A stretch of DNA of 64,000 nucleotides from Sporobolomyces roseus (taxonomy: Eukaryota > Basidiomycota > Microbotryomycetes > Sporidiobolales > Sporidiobolaceae): assembly GCA_016617785.1 (NCBI GenBank), contig JADILM010000006.1, forward strand, positions 558,001 through 622,000, written 5' to 3'. A program made the position numbers and the translations under genes. The notes beneath the pieces are model-generated. The model was not told the origin of the DNA. It saw only the letters and a program-made list of their open reading frames with translations, and made no database searches. Shown one piece after another: positions 59,365 through 64,000 of the stretch (position 1 is its first letter; the number at the start of each line of letters is the position of its first letter).

Positions 59365-60796
59365 ATGTCCATGATCCCACCTATCCTACGTACCCGCTAC
59401 GGTGCCCTCGCTCTCTTCCTCTCCTTCCTCTGCCTCATTTACTTCATCTCGATTTCTATCCCTCGGGGCGCACTCGCCTACTCGACCAGACCCCTATGGG
59501 ATCGAACAGAGGCACCGGGTATGCCCATAAGTCACTACTACTCGGATAAGCTGAGTAAAGGGGAATCGTGTCGATTACATGGATGGAACGAAAGGAAAGA
59601 TGAAAACAAGAGACAAACTTGGGACGCCGTAAGCTCACTCATTCTAGTCAGTATGCCGCAGTTCGGAGTACTGAGAGTTGCAAAAGCGCTTGCAGACTAT
59701 TTTCTCAACTGAACTCGACCTCCTCCTCGTTCGACTTCACGAATTGGATCCAATAGTCGATAAATTCTTCATCCTCGATTCCGACACTACCTTTACCGGT
59801 AACCCTAAACCTTTGATCCTCTCCTCTGCACTCAAGACTCCTCCCTTTGCTCCTTTCCTCCCGAAAATAATTCACAACACGTTCAACGGACACAAACTCG
59901 AAAAGAATGAAGATCCATTTCATCAAGAAGGGCAAATGCGTCAAACGATGACTTCGATCCTTAAATCGCACTATCCTACAACAGAGGAAGAACCTCCAGT
60001 AATGATCTTTTCAGATCTCGATGAAATACCAAGTAGGAAGACGGTCGAATTGTTGAAAAGTTGCGAGTTTGAGAGTCCACTACATTTGGGAATGAAGAGT
60101 TATTTGTACAGTTTCGAGTGGGAGGAAGGAGGCGAAATGGAGAGTTGGAGGGCTCAGGCTTGGGTATGGAACGAGAGAGGCAAAGGGATGGAGGATTATT
60201 ATCGGTAAGTCCGCGCTTTCTCTTTGAAACCTCGTTGTTCTTGGATCTTGACTGTGAAACCTCGCTTATCTTGGTTGTAGACATGGGAAAGTGACGGATC
60301 GTATCCTAGTCGATAGTGGCTGGCACTGCTCGTACGTCCCCTTTTTCTCTCTCTCTCTCTTCCCTCTCTACCCTCACTGTGAACTGACCTCCTCTCGCAC
60401 AAACACACTCTAGATGGTGTTTCCGAACCCTCTCCGAATTCATCACGAAAGCACAAGGCTACTCTCACGTAGATCGACTCGGTTCACGTCCTTCAGTACT
60501 GCTCAAACCTTCGAGGATTCAAGAAACGATTTGTCAAGGGTTGGACATGTTCAAGATGTTACCCGAGGCTTACACTTATAGGGAGTTCTTCCTCAAACTC
60601 AAATTGATCCCGTACGTCTCTCCATCGATCATCACTACCAGCTGAGCGTGAATAGTCAACTAATTGTAGCGTTGGACGAGGGTACAGAAGTAAATCGGCG
60701 ATGAATGTACCGAATTACGTGGTGGAGAACGCGAACGACTTGAAGTATCTCTTACCGGGTAAAGGGAATTGTGTGAGGGAAGATGCACCAAAGTAG
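59365..60796 (+). CDS. Glycosyltransferase family 17 (MGAT3-like N-acetylglucosaminyltransferase)
   Basis: Five exons (59365-59628, 59696-60204, 60281-60331, 60414-60611, 60670-60796) give 382 residues. An N-terminal signal anchor (ALALFLSFLCLIYFISISI, about 14-32) makes it a type II Golgi protein. Family 17 motifs are visible: ELDLLLVRLHELDPIVDKFFILDSDTTFTG, FSDLDEIPS (a DxD-like metal site), SWRAQAWVWNERG and DSGWHCSWCFRTLSEF. Animal members add the bisecting GlcNAc to N-glycans; fungal members occur mainly in basidiomycetes and their acceptor is not established. The acceptor here is therefore unknown. Confidence 0.88.
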
Positions 60797-61024
60797 ATCC
60801 GATATCATACCCAAAGCGAAGAATACGTCGCTTTTCAGTTGTTCGCAGTTGATCAAATGTTGTATTCTCACCACTTTCTGCCATAGAGCTCCCCTTGAGC
60901 TCGCACAAACAGAGAGATGAGAGGGATTGATTCGATTGGATACTGCAAAGAGGAAAGGGGGAACATGACAAAACAAAACGAAACAAACAAAATATTGATA
61001 AATCTCCTTTTCGAGACTATTCTT

Positions 61025-63055
61025 CTATCCCGAGTGTTCTACTACACTGGTAACCAATTTTCCATTGACTACGACAGTCTTGAATTGTTCCGGTACCGCC
61101 TTCTCCTCAAAGATTCCTTCTTCCTCTCCTTCAACCGGTAAACTAACGTTCAAAGCCGAGCACTTCGCGCTGACAATCTCGGTATCCAGACTCGTCTTCG
61201 ACAAGTAAACTTGTCCACCATCACACCCATCGATGAGGAGCGTAGGAACTCTTCCAAGGATCTGAACGGTGAAGGATGGAGAGTTTGAAACGGACAATGC
61301 AGAGACTGCAGAGTCGATCAATACTGAAGTTTTCGGACAGTTGACGAGGTTGACCGCGTTCACTTTGCCCTTGATTTGAATGATGGACGATTTCACGTTG
61401 AACACGTTGACGATGTGATTGATCTCGGTTTGTTCCAATACGATCGAAGAATTGTTGTCGTGGTTCTCCTGTGAATCCCGTACTTGCCTCAAAATCAGCG
61501 GGGTTGTTCATTTGATCACGACTATGAGGAACAGGCGACGCACGATGTTCCATTTGTTACCGTCCAATTCAGTCTTTGGAGGTTTCTTCTGCATTTGAGT
61601 AGGCTTGGGAGGTTTTTGAGGTCCCTTTCCTCCAGCAGCAGCAGCAGCACCACCTGAACCGATCGAAGTAGGTACAGCTCCACCAGCTCGCAAGTCCGGG
61701 TTCTTGTGAGTCATTTCGGATTTGTCGACTTTGCGAAGTGATTTCGTGATGTTTTCACCTTGGTTCAAAGAGGCGAGAACGTTTGACATGTCGGCAGGAC
61801 CGGGAGCCGAAGATGAACCAGTTGGAGGTGGGGGTGGTGGTGCGGGAGGACCAGGAGGAGGGGGAGGAGGAGGAGGAGGGGGAGCTCCGCCAGAAGAAGT
61901 CGAGGCAGAAGTTGAGGAAGGTTTGTAAGTGGCGGCGTCGACTCCCTGTACGTTGATGGAAATCAATTAAGCTATCGGAAGAGTCGAGAGCTTAAACGAT
62001 TTCGTCAACGTACCTTTGGGTTCCAGGTTAATCCAGTAGTGTGATGTTGCATGATGTACTTTCTGAGCTCTTCAAGGAGCGAGACGAAGCTGCGAGCCCA
62101 TTCAACTTGCTTAGGGTTGCTGTGAGAAAAATTTGAATCAAGATCAGCGATCAAAGTCTGGAACAGCGATACAGACGACAATCTGCTCACGATTCTTTGA
62201 ACTCTTTGATCACTCGGTTGACCCAGAACATAGAGCTATCCTTGAACTCGGCGACGTAAGGTCCAGGAAGATTGTCCTATGTTCAAGAACCGTTCTAGAT
62301 CAGTAGCGTACTCCCTGAACGTGAGCAAATTCACGAAACTTACGAGAGTGACCCATCCAAGAGCGGGAATACCTTCGCTAACAACAGTCAATTGGTTCAT
62401 TTCCTTGCTCCCTCGGTTCTTCTCCTTCATGTCGATGACAGCCATCAAAGCGGATTGAGTAGGACCGATGATAGTCGAGTACTGAGGAGAGGAAGTGGGA
62501 AGTTTGGTGCAGGCCGAAGCGAGTTGAATGAAATCCTTTTGAGCGATGAAACCATTCGCTACTTGTTGAGCCTACAGTCATAACGAAATAGCTTTGTGAG
62601 TTGAGGGGGAGAGAGAGGCAAGGGAGTGAGGAAGTAATTCGAGGTGCGTACTTGTTCAGCGATCAATCCTCCCAACTCTTTACTCAAATTGATGTAGTTT
62701 GTCAATGAACCTTGAATGAGTTGTTCGTAAGCTTCTACTTGAGGAGACTGCTTCAGTTGTTCCTTCGGAGCTGAAGGTGGAGCAGCGGAACTCGTCGATG
62801 AAGCAGCAACCCCTCCAGCTGACTGTGCGGATACTGCCGATGCAGCAGATAGTTGATGCATTCCTCCTGCAGTAGCTTGAGTCATGGCGATGTCTTCTAG
62901 TCGAGACGTGGCCGCTTCAAGTCGACGTAACAAAGATTGAAGTGATCCAACTCCTACTCAGCCTCATACTGTGAGTCGATAGGCTGGACAGTGTAGTGTA
63001 GATTGAGCTCACCTTGAGCGGGAATACCAGCTACTCCACTAGGTTGAGAAACCAT
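61025..63055 (-). CDS. SRV2: Adenylyl cyclase-associated protein (CAP/Srv2)
   Basis: Seven exons (63013-63055, 62652-62953, 62344-62571, 62191-62276, 62014-62119, 61544-61945, 61025-61468) give 536 residues. CAP recycles cofilin-bound ADP-actin and, in yeasts, links Ras to adenylyl cyclase. The N-terminal cyclase-binding RLE repeat (LLRRLEAATSRLEDIA) is followed by the helical folded domain (AKD/SYEL-type: FWVNRVIKEFKE, YIMQHHTTGLTWNPKG). A central poly-proline run and WH2-like segment (LNQGENITKSLRKV) come next. The C-terminal beta-helix CARP domain (NKWNIENHDNNSSIVLE...VPEQFKTVVVNGKLVT) ends two residues before the usual stop. An Ala/Gly-rich linker separates the proline region from CARP. 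Both halves are intact. Confidence 0.94.
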
Positions 63056-63244
63056 GTTGATGAAATGTTTGAGAGAGAGAAGGAAAGCGGATCGCAATCA
63101 ACTCAACTTTCGCTCACTCGGAATCATGGAAGAGAATGGGTGCAATGCAGTCGAAGAGATAACACAATTTGATACACTTTCTATCTACGGGTCAGAACAC
63201 TACATTTTTCAAGACTTCGATCATAAGAAATTCACTCTTCTTCT

Positions 63245-64000
63245 TCACTCTGCTCTAACTCTCTCTGGCAACGATTCTCCCTTGATCACTGCACATTGGT
63301 CGACACATATCGTCAGTCAATGCGAAACGGCTAGAGTGAAGCGAGAGAGGCTCACCTCGTTGAACTTCTCCCAAATCGAGAGTCTCGTATTCGACCAAAG
63401 CCTTCGCCAATCTCTCCAACTCCTTCTTCTTCTCATTCAATAAATCCTTCGCTCGTTCCTCGGCAGCCTCAATAAGTCCCCTCACTTCATTATCGATCTC
63501 CCTCAGAGTTTCTTGCGATGGGAGAGGTGCGTCGGCTGAATCAGAGTAGGAAACGGGTCCAACCTTGGTCGAGAATCCAAAGCGACGGACCAGCGCCGAT
63601 GCGATGTTGGTGGCATTTTGGATGTCGGATGAAGCTCCGTCCGTGACGTTGTCCTTTCCGTACATCATTTCCTCAGCGGCTCGACCCTGTACGTCGCAGA
63701 TTCTCTCAAGTTAGCTCATGGCAGGAAACAATTCGAGAGGAAATGTACGCACTCCCATAGCTACGTCGAGCTTAGCTCGATACTCAGCGAAAGAATGAGA
63801 GTTCTTGTCCATCTCAGGAAGCATGAGAGTGTATCCGAGAGCGTTTCCTCGAGGCACGACAGTGATCGATTGAAGAGGGTAAGCACCGGGAGTGTAGAGA
63901 GCGACGAGCTAGTACGACCACCTCGTCAATTCGATGACTCGAGTAAGGTTAGGGAAGGGAAAGGAGACGAACAGCATGACCGGCTTCATGACGAGCAGTA
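63245..64000 (-). CDS. YME1: Mitochondrial i-AAA protease Yme1, C-terminal part
   Basis: Exons 63973-64000 (partial), 63753-63908, 63356-63686 and 63245-63288 encode the last 186 or so residues; the AAA ATPase domain lies beyond the right edge. The zinc-protease motif HEAGHA is present and followed across an intron by LVALYTPGAYPLQSITVVPRG, LPEMDK and LDVAMGGRAAEEMMYGKD. DGASSDIQNAT supplies the third metal ligand. ALVEYETLDLGEV and a short exon (VIKGESLPERVRAE) end the protein as in Yme1. FtsH-type i-AAA proteases degrade misfolded inner-membrane and intermembrane-space proteins. The sequence fits Yme1 better than the m-AAA subunits Afg3/Yta12 (short end after KGE, no long tail). Confidence 0.9.

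Overview
The window is nuclear DNA of a basidiomycete fungus, probably a yeast. Almost every gene is cut by short introns (about 45-100 bp, mostly GTGAGT/GTACGT donors and CAG/TAG acceptors). The gene set is fungal: septin, Cdc25, Sur2, Ccc2, Srv2/CAP, Yme1, CreC and a GH5 steryl-glucosidase/glucocerebrosidase. I cannot fix the subphylum from sequence alone. Exon models were built by hand. Every complete model sums to a multiple of three with no internal stop, except one zinc-finger gene that lacks one base.

Left part (1-12 kb): three related minus-strand genes of no named family (A, cut by the left edge; B; C) surround a plus-strand C2H2/AT-hook transcription factor. A, B and C share a C-terminal module. 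A and B also share a middle module that resembles the N-terminal core-binding domain of tyrosine recombinases. A adds two zinc fingers of the FAR1/WRKY-GCM1 type, and B carries a strong SUMO-interacting motif. Behind gene C lies a 0.47 kb copy of the 3' end of the PUF gene found 10 kb downstream.

Middle (12-35 kb): septin CDC10; the CreC/WDR20-type WD40 protein; a GH5 sterylglucosidase/glucocerebrosidase with a membrane tail; a large Jsn1-like RRM+PUF RNA-binding protein; a SAP-domain coiled-coil protein; a CPA1 Na+/H+ antiporter; and a small secreted, probably GPI-anchored protein whose 11-residue repeats sit each on its own 33-nt exon.

Right part (35-64 kb): a small C2H2 zinc-finger gene with an apparent frameshift; Cdc25 phosphatase; Sur2 sphinganine C4-hydroxylase; Ccc2-type copper ATPase; a long disordered protein with an Ecl1-like cysteine motif; a flavin monooxygenase; a PhoD-like phosphatase; SCAMP; a GT17 glycosyltransferase; Srv2/CAP; and the C-terminal part of the mitochondrial i-AAA protease Yme1.

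There is no operon-like organisation; neighbours are functionally unrelated housekeeping genes. No tRNA, rRNA, CRISPR array or intact transposon was recognised. The least explained parts are the A/B/C family, the exon-encoded repeats, the duplicated PUF 3' end, and gene-poor stretches at 14.1-15.5, 35.6-37.7 and 46.7-48.3 kb.
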